64,000 nt of DNA from Choristoneura fumiferana (taxonomy: Eukaryota; Arthropoda; Insecta; Lepidoptera; Tortricidae), in contig NC_133476.1 in assembly GCF_025370935.1 (NCBI RefSeq), forward strand, positions 7,214,514 through 7,278,513, given 5' to 3'. Below are positions 42,901 to 57,900 of this stretch, in pieces. The number at the start of each line of letters is the position of its first letter. Position 1 is the stretch's first letter. The notes beneath the pieces were generated by a model. It ran no database searches, was not told where the DNA came from, and saw only the letters and a list, made by a program, of their open reading frames with translations. The translations under genes and the position numbers were made by a program.

Positions 42901-45900
42901 CATTATATAAATTTAGGATGAGCGAAGCTCGGTTCACTAGGTACATTTCTTATTGCTTACAGTACTTGTCTCTGCGGTGTCGTTGCTGCTATCGCTCCGA
43001 TTCGTGTTAAGTTCCTCAGTAGAATCCTTTTCAGGGGGATCAAAGACTTGACCTTTATTGTGAGAACGTGCATCCTGAAAAACATATTCCTTTGGTTTAA
43101 ACCTAGATCATCAAGGAATTTAGTTCAAAATTTACCTATTTCCCAAACTCGTAGCAGTAACTCTGTGTGTGCAAAAGTGGATAAGGAAGTAAAAATAAAC
43201 CACGCCCAATCTGAAACCTAGTAAAGTAAAAAATGCAAACAAAATTAGCTAAAATATTTTACCTTATACACAACGCAATTAATTTAAAAAAAATCTCGTA
43301 TCTCAAATCAATACGTTAACAACTGACCCTTGAAATAAATCTCATAAAGTTAATTCAGAAAAATATACTTTTTGAGGTAGGTACATACGAGCTTCTAATA
43401 AAGTAGTGACTATTTGTGGTAGCGGGGAGGAGTCAGATAAAAATGATGTAGTTTATTGATATGAACCCCGGTAGTTAACACATCAATTATCCAAAAAAAA
43501 AACAAATAAAAAAATTACATTATCCTGTTGGATCGTGCACATGTGGATCTGTTGTATTTGTTTACGTCGAAACAATGGCGTAGCTTGTAGTTTCGGCTGC
43601 TCATAGGAGAGTGGTTTGCGGTCCTAAAATAACAAAATGTAAATAAAAACATTTAAGCTTTTCCATGGTGATGGTGATAGACGTTAATAAATGAAGAGGA
43701 AGAGTCCAATACGAGTGTGTGACTATCTCTCTTTAAGCAATGCTCTCCACAGAACAACCGATGGGTCGAAGTGGGGAACTTTATATGATATTACTTAAAA
43801 GAATTGGTCGCCGCTTGTCACGATTATCAGCAGTGAGCTGAGACTGATTTTGACGAGCTCTATTGCTAAGCAGATGCCACAGTTATTGTTGTTTTACGAA
43901 AGTAATCAACATCATCATCATATCAGGCGCAGGACTTCCACTGTTAGACATAGGTCTCCCCCATAGACCTCCAGTTGCTTCAGTTGGAACCGGGCTGTAT
44001 CCAACATAAATCTGTGTTTTTATCCAGATCATCCATCCATGTCCATGTGAAATTATTTGTATTTGTATGTAGTTGGTGAACGTCCTACGCTGCTTTTGCC
44101 GATCCGTGGTCTCCATTCTAGAAATTTCGGCCTGCCCATTTACCACTTCAACGAGCTAATTCGCTTGACTATTTTGGTGACCCTCGTTCTTCTACGAAAG
44201 TAATTACATGCAATAAATAATCATTCACTCGTAGATACTTGAATTTCAAATAGATGCCTACTTAAAACTACCTCATCTTTCTCTATCGAGATTTTTACAA
44301 GCTTTTACTTAGTTTTTACCTGTCCCGCTCTCTGTCTGTTTGTGAGTAATCCAATCTTGCGATACGAATTTGACCCACTTCAACGGTTCAATCGACTTAG
44401 ACATACAAAAGTGGGTACATATTATGTAGGTTAAATGCAAGTACAGTCAGCAAAATAGTTGCATGTATTGAAAAGTACTTTTACAAAAAGGTTGTGCAGT
44501 GTTGTAATCCGCTAGTTTACCTCTCCTCCATGTCGGAAGTCATTACCGCCCTCATTTTTCCGTCGGTCGTACATGCTCCTCATATGCATTGCCAGCACCG
44601 CGTCATGTGGTGGCGAGGGCGATCGAGCAGGTGATGGAGAATTATTTGAATCTTGAGCCTGTGTTAAAATAATTACTTTCAGTAGTTGTACGACTGTACC
44701 TACTGGTGACTACCAGCACCAATATCTGACACTACAAAGCGTGCATAAATATTTGATTTTTAGTGTTCCAAAGCTCTAAAGGAAAAAACTGAATCCCTAT
44801 AGGATCGTTTTGTTATCCGTCTGTCCATCTGTCTGTTTTTCTGTCTATCAAGATCCTTTTACTCAGGAACGCGTTGAGGTAAAAAGTTTAAAATAAATTT
44901 AAATACGCAGGTCTACTTTCACTTGAAGCAGTGAAAAAATCTAATTCCTTATATGCAATCAAAAGATATACAGTAATTAATTAGATGTTTCCATACAAAT
45001 GCTGTATCTGAAAACCTAAGAGGGTAGTTCCGGTTGTCCTAGAAACTAAATTTGGTATGAAGGTAGCTTTTATAGCACAACCAATTAGAAAAGTTTGAAA
45101 ACATTTTATTTTAAGAAGAGGGGCTCTGATAACACTGAATATTCATAGAGGTAGATCCCTACAAATTCATTTGGAACCCTCGGTGCGTGAGTTTGAATCG
45201 CACTTGGTCTGTTTTTCAATACCGTCCATTAGATATATTTGATACCTAATAACTAGACTTTTATCGTAGTATCTCAGTTTTCTTGAATAAAAAGTTTCTT
45301 TCGACTTTGTAACAATAATGTAGCAGGCGAAAATAAATTATGAAACTAGATATTTTTAACAGAAATCGTTTCAGAAAGTTGAGTACCTTCTTTCTATGTT
45401 CGAAGAATTCACTCATAGTGGGCAACGACTTGTCTTTGTCACCTGCAAGACCTTTTAGAGTCGCTGGTAGTGGGAAGTCCATTTTAGGCCTCCGCATTTC
45501 CATTTTGTCGGGATCCATGCGCAGGCTGCCTGCTTCAATAAACATTACTAATGTTAATTTAATGCATATTGCCTATGATAAAGTTTCAGGCTCTTCGATC
45601 AAAGGCTAATTAAGTACTCGTAGTCGTTGGTGAAAGAGACACGAAAAAACGTAATATGTTTGCGACGGTATACTCCGTCGGATTTGATCATTAATTGGTA
45701 GATAGAGTCCTAATAGTTGGACCGCGTTAAATTGCAGTTAACCATACAAAAAGACTGTCTAGAAAAAGTTCTATTGTGGCACGAAAATTATCGGATGTAT
45801 TTCTGGATAGATACCTAGGGCCATCCAAGGCTAAAGTGAAGTTCTGGTGTAGAAATGTGGTGTAGATGTAGATTATGGGAACATCAACAAAGTTCCAATG

Positions 45901-48900
45901 ATAAAAACATCCGACATAATGGTTATTTAGTTAATAGTCTACATTATTTACGGATCATTATGTGCTTTTATTTAAATGGCTGATGGATGGCAGTTCAATT
46001 GCATCAGGTAAAGTGGCGTGCAAATGTAAAAACCTTTATCTACTCGGTAGTACCATCCTAATACCCAAGTGGATGTGGGCTGACTTGAGTCATGTTTGAA
46101 ACCATCTACTACCTATGTCTAATTAGTTATTTCCTGAGACAAAACTAGCGTAGACTACGTAGGTAGGTGTGACACATACGAGTACAGAATAGAATTCACC
46201 CAAAAATAGCTGAAATATGAAGAAGTCCTTAAACAATTTGATTGAATCCTCAATCCAAATGAAATTACAATCTCGTCGTTTCAAGTGAGAGGAAGGAGCA
46301 AAAATAATGTAAGTTTAAATACGGCACCTAGATTTAATTCATAGTTTCACGAATGTCGCGTGATCCATATACATACTAGTAATATATATTTTGTATTAGA
46401 ACTAAATTCCTATTAATTTGGCCTTGTTACGAGCAACTCATGTACAGAATAGCACCATGAATATTGAAGCATCTATTTGTTTGCAAAATACCAGGAATGT
46501 CTTCATTTCGTCGCGGCGGTTGCATCATCGCCATTTGCTGGTACATCTGATCTTTCGGCACCATAAACTGTTCGAGGTATTTCAGGAAATCTTTGTACGT
46601 CACGTGGTTCTGCAACACAAATAAACAGCTATCGGGTTGTATTGTTTACTAAAGAGTCTGTTTAGGAAATTTACGGCTCGTGCAGACGTAAGGACGCCAG
46701 AGTTTACTTATTGACTATTGTTGACTTATTAGTAGAACGTTGTCACAAGGTTAAATTCGTGGTAGGTATTACACAAGCCAATAGAAATAAACTAGGTACG
46801 TGTCATCAGACATGTAAAGTGTAAATGAATACTCGTATTGTAATCATTGATTAGTTTGGGACTAGGTCTAGGTATCAATTCTCCCATGATATTTATTTAT
46901 TATCAAACTGAATCCAAAAAATACAAAAAATAAATTTTACAACCTACCTATAGTCGGCTACAAATATATTTTCTCAAAAATGTTATGAAATGTTGCCGTT
47001 AGGTACCTCATCAAAAACTTCGTAGAAAGTAACGTAGCCTGGGGACTAGCTGCTAGTGTCCAGGAAGTAAGTATGAAATTACTTCCTGGAGAGTAACGGG
47101 TTCCGTTTAGGCTGGAAACAGTGCTCGACCGACGGTACGTCCTGACCGTACTCAGCACTGACTGTATTGCTCGAAACTTCATTCAGTGCTACGCTGACGG
47201 CGAACTGCGAAGCGTGTGTACAGTTAACGGTTGGACATATTCAGCGAAGCACTTGCGCATCCATACAATTTCATAGCTCGTCGATCGGCCGACGCCGCGC
47301 GACCGACGAGCCGGGCCGACGGCTCGACCGACTGTACGCGCGCACCCAAAAACACGCCGTATGGTCAGGTAGCTGTTGCGCATTCATAGACTAGCTACGC
47401 TGACCGACAGTCAGCCGTGACCGTTGGTCGAGCACTATTTCCAGCCTTAAATTTGGAACCCGTCACAAACAGCGCGCGGGGACGAGCGGCAGTGTTGGGT
47501 GTAGTTAACTAATATTTGAAATGGGTCCATGTCATCAATCAATCATATCACTAGCCAACGACCATCATTCATCACCATGACTAACAATCATCATCTCATC
47601 ATAAATTATCACCATCAATCTCATCAATCGTCATCATCATCATCATCAATCACCGTCAACCATCATTAACATCATCATCATCACCATGACTAACATCATC
47701 ATCACGCCAACCATTATCAAATCATCATTCATCATCATAAAACCATCACATCATCACAATCATCATCACAATCTAAATCACCGTCATTCATTATCCCATC
47801 ATTTTTGAGAAAATATACAAGCTTCATCATTTTTAGAAAAGCCTCTATACAAGCTTCGACCTGTAATCGCCATCCTGGCATCGTATTATTGATGGCCTCA
47901 CCTGGCGGTTCGGCCATCAAACGCCTACTCCTCCTCCTCCTCCTCCTCTCCTCCTCATACTCCTCTCATCTACTCTAAGGTTGACTAGTAGAGATCCCTT
48001 AAAGGATAAGTCCGCATTTGTACAAGTATCTCAAAGTTTGTCAATTGGTGTTGTTTCTTTTCTTTTGTACAATAAAGAGTTTACATACATACATACAACT
48101 TGTACTCGTCCATGCAGGATGGCACTTACTGGGACTCTGCAGTAATGTACTTACTGTATGTATTATTCACCTTTTCACTTATTGTAGGTATTTTAACGAG
48201 TTAAAAAATATAATGTCGTCAAAAAAATTTAGTGTACTGTACCTGTACTACTCACATTATTACTTTATATGAGGCATATGAGTTCTCTCGACTGTGTCAT
48301 TGTTCGTTTTAACTTTAAATAAATTTATGATTTTTTATTACAAGCCAACTTCGAAGGTAGATATTATGGCAGTTGAACATATTTATGCCATGTGCCAAGG
48401 AAAACAATGTAGAATACAGGCAGTAACAGCATAGAACTCCTGCCAAGTGACTAGAATGCTGTTTATCGTTAGGTACCTTTTCTTCACCAATCCAGTTTCT
48501 TTCAGCTGGTTCGGTAAGACCAAGAACGTCTATCCAATGGTAATAATTTTCGAATTATTACCGTACCAATATTTGATGATCACATAACTGAAACAGGAAA
48601 ATGAGTAAGCAAATAATTGAACATTACAAACTAAATATTGGACTTTCAAAATCTTGTGCAAAGGGAATTCCACTAAGCGAGTGATTCATGTTTTAGTGTT
48701 GTTCTATGAGAAAGCAAACAATTAGCACTTTTATAGTCTCCCCTACATACGACACAATGACGCAATTTACTATGACGTTATTCGAAAAATCTACATGCTG
48801 TGGTAGAATGTAAAGGAAAACGGGACTTAACCACGTAACATATTCTCGAAGTTTCGTCTATAGATACCAGTGTGAGCTACGAATAATAATTCTTACTTTT

Positions 48901-51900
48901 GTAGTGTGAGACTAGAATTAGGTGGTCTCTCTCGCCCGCGAAATAATACCTAANNNNNNNNNNNNNNNNNNNNNNNNNNNNNNNNNNNNNNNNNNNNNNN
49001 NNNNNNNNNNNNNNNNNNNNNNNNNNNNNNNNNNNNNNNNNNNNNNNNNNNNNCTCGTTGGTATTGGAGTTGTAGCACTCAACAACTTTGCAGACGGGTC
49101 TCTTCTTCTCGCCGGTCATACCGCCAGCCACCCAGATGTACTCGCGGTACTTGGTAGCGGCGACGGCCATGCGAGCGACGCTCATCGAACGCACTTCGCT
49201 CCATGCGCCCGTCTTTGGGTCGAACTTCTCCACTGAGCGGAGGACCCTGGGAATGATATAGTGCCTGATGTGGGAATTTCAGACCACGTTGCTGGAAAAT
49301 CAGCACTGAGATAGGTTTAACGTAAAGAAGAAGTTATATACAATGTTGTTTTCAGCCAGCAGTCAAGTCACTAAGGAAAAACACTAGGAGAAACGATCAG
49401 AGACAGTAATTTATATTAGACCTGTTTGCTACGGGATATTGGCCGTGATTACTTTTAATGAGCTCCCGGTATTTCTAGACATTTATCAGTGTCATGATAG
49501 TGGAAATATTCTGGTAGATACGTCAGAATATCACGAGTTTATTAAGACTAATCAACTAATCACAATCTGCACACAGCCGCTAAAAATATGCCTAACCGTG
49601 AAGCAAAAAAAAACAGTCATTTATGTTATGTATGATTCTCGAGTTCAGTTTTAAGGTGACCTTACGAGTACCTGCCCTTTTTGTCCTGCCCTCCTATGGC
49701 ATACAGCGCCATGCGGTGCACGACCAGGCCAAAATTCTTCCTCGGAATAGAGAGGCCAGCCTCGCTGTACCAGGACCTGGTCACCGGCTCGTAACTCCAC
49801 ACTGTCGATACGACCACCGATTTGCCGCGAATGTCGTCGTCACGGGGATCCGCGCCACCTCAGATCGACAATATTTTCAAATAAATATTATTGAATTTAC
49901 ATTGAAATGAAGTTTTCATTGGGCATGAACTAATTCATACATTATGCAGGTGACAGGGCCGCAGAGGGTAGGGCTATTCACCAAACAATTATGTAGCAAG
50001 AGACGGAGTACCTAGATATGGGTATGTTGAGGTCCTCATTAACTGGTTCAATTACCTAAGCTCGTAACGTTGTTTAAAAGAAGTGAGCCGTATGATTGCG
50101 ATAAATAGAAATTGGCTACTTTACAAAAACATTATATTGCGCATAAAAGAGAAACACAAACCTACTAATATTATCAAACCGAAAGTTTGAATGAATTTTT
50201 GTACGTAAATAGCTGGATTTCTGGCTACTATTCTGATATTCCTACTTGAAATTTGGCACAAGTTTTCTTCATGCAACGTGAATAAAAATCGTGATGTATT
50301 TCGGAAAACCTTATGAAAATTTAGTGAAATCCTGAAATTTTAATTGTAACCGAATAAAATCTTCTCGTAGTGTGTAAAGAAGATAACTTGTTATTCAGTC
50401 TCCATGATATTTAATATGAAATCATACCGACAAGGTAAACTCTGCCTCGTAGGAAAGCTACAGAATGGTGGTGTCTCGGCTCGGGCAGATCTCCAACGCA
50501 ATCCCAAACATTAGTTACTGGATCGAACCTTTAATATCAAGCACTAGTTAAACTCTGAACATTTTGTTCTTACTGAAATATATATATTTATATATTTAAT
50601 AAATATATTTTTTGTACCTGCTGATATCTTTGCCAGTGTTCCGTCCAACACCATACGTAGCGTGAGGGTCAATACCTCCGAAAACTAAAACAGTTTCTCT
50701 ATTCCAGTTAAACAGAGAGCCTTCAGTAATGTAAATCTTGTTGGAGGGTCCTAGAATCGAGGTAGATAATTTATTCCTGAAAATAAAGATAATATGGTAA
50801 CAATGACGGTATACTAGGTAAAACACATCATCATTCCGTGTACTTATGTTTTTAAAATTGCGACCTTTCCGACCAAACTATTCATGCAATCCACAACTCA
50901 TTAAGAAAGATAAAAAAAAACATATTTTATTTGGCATACCTTTGCTTCTCGATATAAAAGCTATCTACAACACTTTCATAATAATGATGTCGCCCTTGGC
51001 GTATCTTTCAACGGCGAAGCTTGCTAATTGCGGAATAAGAGCGAAGTTAGCTGGCAAAACCAAACTTACACTCATTATAAAATTAACCCAATATGTGTAA
51101 CTTACATATTAACCCTTGCCAAGGATTCCTTGGAGTGGTTAAAGAGCGAGATGACCGGGCTGGTGGAGGTATTCTGCCGAGACGTGGAGGACATTTTCCG
51201 ACTACGGGAAGGCGGCGACAAAGGCGCTTGTGGCGTTCTGTCAAAGCAAATATTGACTATTTGTTACAAATTTACTTCTTTATAAAATTATATTGGTGTT
51301 TTAGTCTATTTGACTTCAGTTGTATTTATTTGTATGAAGAACGTATACCTATTGCCAGCCAAAGCAGCAGTAGCAGCAGCTAGGTAGCTAGCTGCAACAC
51401 TGTGCCTCCTTTCAGAACGACCGCACTGATTCTGAAAACCCAAAAGGATATGTTTTGAAACTATCAAATGATAACTTGAAATTCTGATGACTTTACAAAT
51501 TGATGTGACAACTGATGTTCTTTTGTAAGGGTATTAGTTTAGGGAGACTAGTTATTAGTAGTTATTTAACTTTTTGAACGCTAGCGGTGCCCGAATCCGT
51601 CAAGACCAGGCAAAAGCATATAGACCTGCAATAGCGACGTGCGTGCTTTTAGTCCAAATTATCTTTTGGAAATACAATGATATGGTACATAGATGATATG
51701 ATAGATAACTTTTGTATGATACGGTGGCATTCAAATGGTTAAATAGTGTATTTTTTTTTCTTTAACTAGTTACGTATCTAATCTACCTACTGAATACTTT
51801 TAAACAAGCAATTCCTGTTTTTTTTTAAAATCTCAGAAACTGCTTTAACGATTTCGATGTTGCTATGTGGGAATTTTCGGTGGTGAAGAAGCGATTTCGC

Positions 51901-54900
51901 TTGATTTTATTTCTGGAAAAACGCATTATATAAATTTAGGATGAGCGAAGCTCGGTTCACTAGGTACATTTCTTATTGCTTACAGTACTTGTCTCTGCGG
52001 TGTCGTTGCTGCTATCGCTCCGATTCGTGTTAAGTTCCTCAGTAGAATCCTTTTCAGGGGGATCAAAGACTTGACCTTTATTGTGAGAACGTGCATCCTG
52101 AAAAACATATTCCTTTGGTTTAAACCTAGATCATCAAGGAATTTAGTTCAAAATTTACCTATTTCCCAAACTCGTAGCAGTAACTCTGTGTGTGCAAAAG
52201 TCAATAAGGAAGTAAAAATAAACCACGCCCAATCTGAAACCTAGTAAAGTAAAAAATGCAAACAAAATTAGCTAAAATATTTTTACCTTGATACACAACG
52301 CAATTAATTTAAAAAATCTCGTATCTCAAATCAATGCGTTAACAAAACTGACCCTTGAAATAAATCTCATAAAGTTAATTCAGAAAAAATATACTTTTTG
52401 AGGTAGGTACATACGAGCTTCTAATAAAGTAGTGACTATTTGTGGTAGCGGGGAGGAGTCAGATAAAAATGATGTAGTTTATTGATATGAACCCCCGGTA
52501 GTTAACACATCAATTATCCAAAAAAAAAAACAAATAAAAAAATTACATTATCCTGTTGGATCGTGCACATGTGGATCTGTTGTATTTGTTTACGTCGAAA
52601 CAATGGCGTAGCTTGTAGTTTCGGCTGCTCATAGGAGAGTGGTTTGCGGTCCTAAAATAACAAAATGTAAATAAAAACATTTAAGCTTTTCCATGGTGAT
52701 GGTGATAGACGTTAATAAATGAAGAGGAAGAGTCCAATACGAGTGTGTGACTATCTCTCTTTAAGCAATGCTCTCCACAGAACAACCGATGGGTCGAAGT
52801 GGGGAACTTTATATGATATTACTTAAAAGAATTGGTCGCCGCTTGTCACGATTATCAGCAGTGAGCTGAGACTGATTTTGACGAGCTCTATTGCTAAGCA
52901 GATGCCACAGTTATTGTTGTTTTACGAAAGTAATCAACATCATCATCATATCAGGCGCAGGACTTCCACTGTTAGACATAGGTCTCCCCCATAGACCTCC
53001 AGTTGCTTCAGTTGGAACCGGGCTGTATCCAACATAAATCTGTGTTTTTATCCAGATCATCCATCCATGTCCATGTGAAATTATTTGTATTTGTATGTAG
53101 TTGGTGAACGTCCTACGCTGCTTTTGCCGATCCGTGGTCTCCATTCTAGAAATTTCGGCCTGCCCATTTACCACTTCAACGAGCTAATTCGCTTGACTAT
53201 TTTGGTGACCCTCGTTCTTCTACGAAAGTAATTACATGCAATAAATAATCATTCACTCGTAGATACTTGAATTTCAAATAGATGCCTACTTAAAAACTAC
53301 CTCATCTTTCTCTATCGAGATTTTTACAAGCTTTTACTTAGTTTTTACCTGTCCCGCTCTCTGTCTGTTTGTGAGTAATCCAATCTTGCGATACGAATTT
53401 GACCCACTTCAACGGTTCAATCGACTTAGACATACAAAAGTGGGTACATATTATGTAGGTTAAATGCAAGTACAGTCAGCAAAATAGTTGCATGTATTGA
53501 AAAGTACTTTTACAAAAAGGTTGTGCAGTGTTGTAATCCGCTAGTTTACCTCTCCTCCATGTCGGAAGTCATTACCGCCCTCATTTTCCGTCGGTCGTAC
53601 ATGCTCCTCATATGCATTGCCAGCACCGCGTCATGTGGTGGCGAGGGCGATCGAGCAGGTGATGGAGAATTATTTGAATCTTGAGCCTGTGTTAAAATAA
53701 TTACTTTCAGTAGTTGTACGACTGTACCTACTGGTGACTACCAGCACCAATATCTGACACTACAAAGCGTGCATAAATATTTGATTTTTAGTGTTCCAAA
53801 GCTCTAAAGGAAAAAAACTGAATCCCTATAGGATCATTTTGTTATCCGTCTGTCCATCTGTCTGTATTTCTGTCTATCAAGATCCTTTTACTCAGGAACG
53901 CGTTGAGGTAAAAAGTTTAAAATAAATTTAAATACGCAGGTCTACTTTCACTTGAAGCAGTGAAAAAATCTAATTCCTTATATGCAATCAAAAGATATAC
54001 AGTAATTAAATTAGATGTTTCCATACAAATGCTGTATCTGAAAACCTAAAAGGGTAGTTCCGGTTGTCCTAGAAACTAAATTTGGTATGAAGGTAGCTTT
54101 TATAGCACAACCAATTAGAAAAGTTTGAAAACATTTTATTTTAAGAAGAGGGGCTCTGATAACACTGAATATTCATAGAGGTAGATCCCTACAAATTCAT
54201 TTGGAACCCTCGGTGCGTGAGTTTGAATAGCACTTGGTCTGTTTTTCAATACCGTCCATTAGATAGATATATTTGATACCTAATAACTAGACTTTTATCG
54301 TAGTATCTCAGTTTTTCTTGAATAAAAAGTTTCTTTCGACTTTGTAACAATAATGTAGCAGGCGAAAATAAATTATGAAACTAGATATTTTTAACAGAAA
54401 TCGTTTCAGAAAGTTGAGTACCTTCTTTCTATGTTCGAAGAATTCACTCATAGTGGGCAACGACTTGTCTTTGTCACCTGCAAGACCTTTTAGAGTCGCT
54501 GGTAGTGGGAAGTCCATTTTAGGCCTCCGCATTTCCATTTTGTCGGGATCCATGCGCAGGCTGCCTGCTTCAATAAACATTCCTAATGTTAATTTAATGC
54601 ATATTGCCTGTGATAAAGTTTCAGGCTCTTCGATCAAAGGCTAACTAAGTACTCGTAGTCGTTCGTGAAAGAGACACGAAAAAACGTAATATGTTTGCGA
54701 CGGTATACTCCGTCGGATTTGATCATTAATTGGTAGATAGAGTCCTAATAGTTGGACCGCGTTAAATTGCAGTTAACCATACAAAAAGACTGTCTAGAAA
54801 AAGTTCTATTGTGGCACGAAAATTATCGGATGTATTTCCGGATAGATACCTAGGGCCATCCAAGGCTAAAGTGAAGTTCTGGTGTAGAAATGTGGTGTAG

Positions 54901-57900
54901 ATGTAGATTATGGGAACATCAACAAAGTTCCAACAGGTTATTTAGTTAATAGTCTACATTATTTACGGATCATTATGTGCTTTTATTTAAATGGCTGATG
55001 GATGGCAGTTCAATTGCATCAGGTAAAGTGGCGTGCAAATGTAAAAACCTTTATCTACTCGTTAGTACCATCCTAATACCCAAGTGGATGTGGGCTGACT
55101 TGAGTCATGTTTGAAACCATCTACTACCTATGTCTAATTAGTTATTTCCTGAGACAAAAGTAGCGTAGACTACGTAGGTAGGTGTGACACATACGAGTAC
55201 AGAATAGAATTCACCCAAAAATAGCTGAAATATGAAGAAGTCCTTAAACAATTTGATTGAATCCACAATCCAAATGAAATTACAATCTCGTCGTTTCAAG
55301 TGAGAGGAAGGAGCAAAATCATATGTAAGTTTAAATACGGCACCTAGATTTAATTCATAGTTTCACGTATGTCGCGTGATCCATATACAAGTAATATATA
55401 TTTTGTATTAGAACTAAATTCCTATTAATTTGGCCTTGTTACGAGCAACTCATGTACAGAATAGCACCATGAATATTGAAGGCGCTAGTCATTAGAAACG
55501 GAACAAGTAACTTTAGCATCTATTTGTTTGCAAAATACCAGGAATGTCTTCATTTCGTCGCGGCGGTTGCATCATCGCCATTTGCTGGTACATCTGATCT
55601 TTCGGCACCATAAACTGTTCGAGGTATTTCAGGAAATCTTTGTACGTCACGTGGTTCTGCAACACAAATAAACAGCTATCGGGTTGTATTGTTTACTAAA
55701 GAGTCTGTTTAGGAAATTTACGGCTCGTGCAGACGTAAGGACGCCAGAGTTTACTTATTGACTATTGTTGACTTATTAGTAGAACGTTGTCACAAGGTTA
55801 AATTCGTGGTAGGTATTACACAAGCCAATAGAAATAAACTAGGTACGTGTCATCAGACATGTAAAGTGTAAATGAATACTCGTATTGTAATCATTGATTA
55901 GTTTGGGACTAGGTCTAGGTATCAATTCTCCCATGATATTTATTTATTATCAAACTGAATCCAAAAAATACAAAAAATAAATTTTACAACCTACCTATAG
56001 TCGGCTACAAATATATTTTCTCAAAAATGTTATGAAATGTTGCCGTTAGGTACCTCATCAAAAACTTCGTAGAAAGTAACGTATCCTGGGGACTAGCTGC
56101 TAGTGTCCAGGAAGTAAGTATGAAATTACTTCCTGGAGAGTAACGGGTTCCGTTTAGGCTGGAAACAGTGCTCGACCGACGGTACGTCCTGACCGTACTC
56201 AGCGCTGACCGTCGGTTGCGAAAATTCATTCAGTGCTACGCTGACGGCGAACTGCGAAGCGTGTGTACAGTTCACAGGTCGGACACTCCGTCAGCGAAGC
56301 ACTTAACGCATCCATACAATTTCATAGCTCGTCGATCGACCGACGCCGCGCGACCGACGAGCCGGGCCGACGGCTCGACCGACTGTACGCGCGCACCAAA
56401 TCACGCGCGTACCGTCAGCGTAGCTGTTTGCGCATTCATAGACTAGCTACGCTGACCGACAGTCAGCGCTGACCGTCGGTCGAGCACTGTTTCCAGCCTT
56501 AAAATTTGGAACCCGTCACAAACAGCGCGCGGACCGAGCGGCAGTGTTGGGTGTAGTTAACTAATATTTAGAAATGGGTCCATGTCATCATCATCATCAT
56601 CACTAGCAACGACCATCATCATCACCATGACTAACAATCATCATCATCATCATCATCACCATCAATCATCATCAATCGTCATCATCATCATCATCATCAC
56701 CGTCAACCATCATTAATCATCATCATCATCACCATGACTAACAATCATCATCACCGCCAACCATTATCAATCATCATCATCATCATTTAAAACCATCACC
56801 ATCATCACAATCATCATCATCACATCTAAATCACCGTCATTTCATTATCACCATCATTTTTGAGAAAAACTATACAAGCTTCATCATTTTTGAGAAAAGC
56901 TCTATACAAGCTTCGACCTGTAATCGCCATCCTGGCATCGTATCATTGATGGCCTCACCTGGCGGTTCGGCCATCAAACGCCTACTCCTCCTCCTCCTCC
57001 TCCTCTCCTCCTCATACTCCTCTCATCTACTCTAAGGTTGACTAGTAGAGATCCCTTAAAGGGATAAGTCCGCCTTTGTACAAGTATCTCAAAGTTTGTC
57101 AATTGTGTTTTGTTTCTTTTCTTTTGTACAATAAAGAGTTTACATACATACATACAAACTTGTACTCGTCCATGCAGGATGGCTTACTTACTGGACTCTG
57201 CAGTAATGTACTTACTGTATGTATTATTCACCTTTTCACTTATTGTAGGTATTTTAACGAGTTAAAAAATATAATGTCGTCAAAAAATTTAGTGTACTGT
57301 ACCTGTACTGCACATTATTACCTTTATGGTATATGAGTTCTCTCGACTGTCTCATTGTTCGTTTTAACTTTAAATAAATTTATGTTTTTTTATTACTAAG
57401 CCAACTTCGAAGGTAGATATTATGGCAGTTGAACATATTTATGCCATGTGCCAAGGAAAACAATGTAGAATACAGGCAGTAACAGCATAGAACTCCTGCC
57501 AAGTGACTAGAATGCTGTTTATCGTTAGGTACCTTTTCTTCACCAATCCAGTTCCTTTCAGCTGGTTCGGTAAGACCAAGAACGTCTATCCAATGGTAAT
57601 AATTCTTCGAATTATTACCGTACCAATATTTGATGATCACATAACTGAAACAAGAAAATGAGTAAGCAAATAATTGAACATTACCAAACTAAAATATTTG
57701 GACTTTCAAAATCTTGTGCAAAGGGAATTCCACTAAGCGGTGATTCATGTTTTAGTGTTGTTCTATGAGAAAGCAAACAATTAGCACTTTTATAGTCTCA
57801 GCCCACATACGACACAATGACGCAATTTACTATGACGTTATTCGAAAAATCTATCTAATGCTGTGGTAGAATGTAAAGGAAAACGGGACTTAACCACGTA

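Larger units (their letters stand above)
40036..48953. repeat. Contig-end overlap, copy 1
   Basis: About 8.9 kb nearly identical to 49054-58018 and in the same orientation. The coordinate offset grows from 9018 to about 9060 through small indels. It ends exactly at the N run. Confidence 0.9.

Noticed and set aside
47590..47780. Regularly spaced ATC-rich repeats as a CRISPR-like array
   Set aside because: It is a simple-sequence tract without distinct spacers, in an insect genome.
56168..56446. 92-codon frame, and its counterpart at 47167-47394
   Set aside because: They lie wholly within the PIF/Harbinger-type MITE; the frame is not kept between copies.
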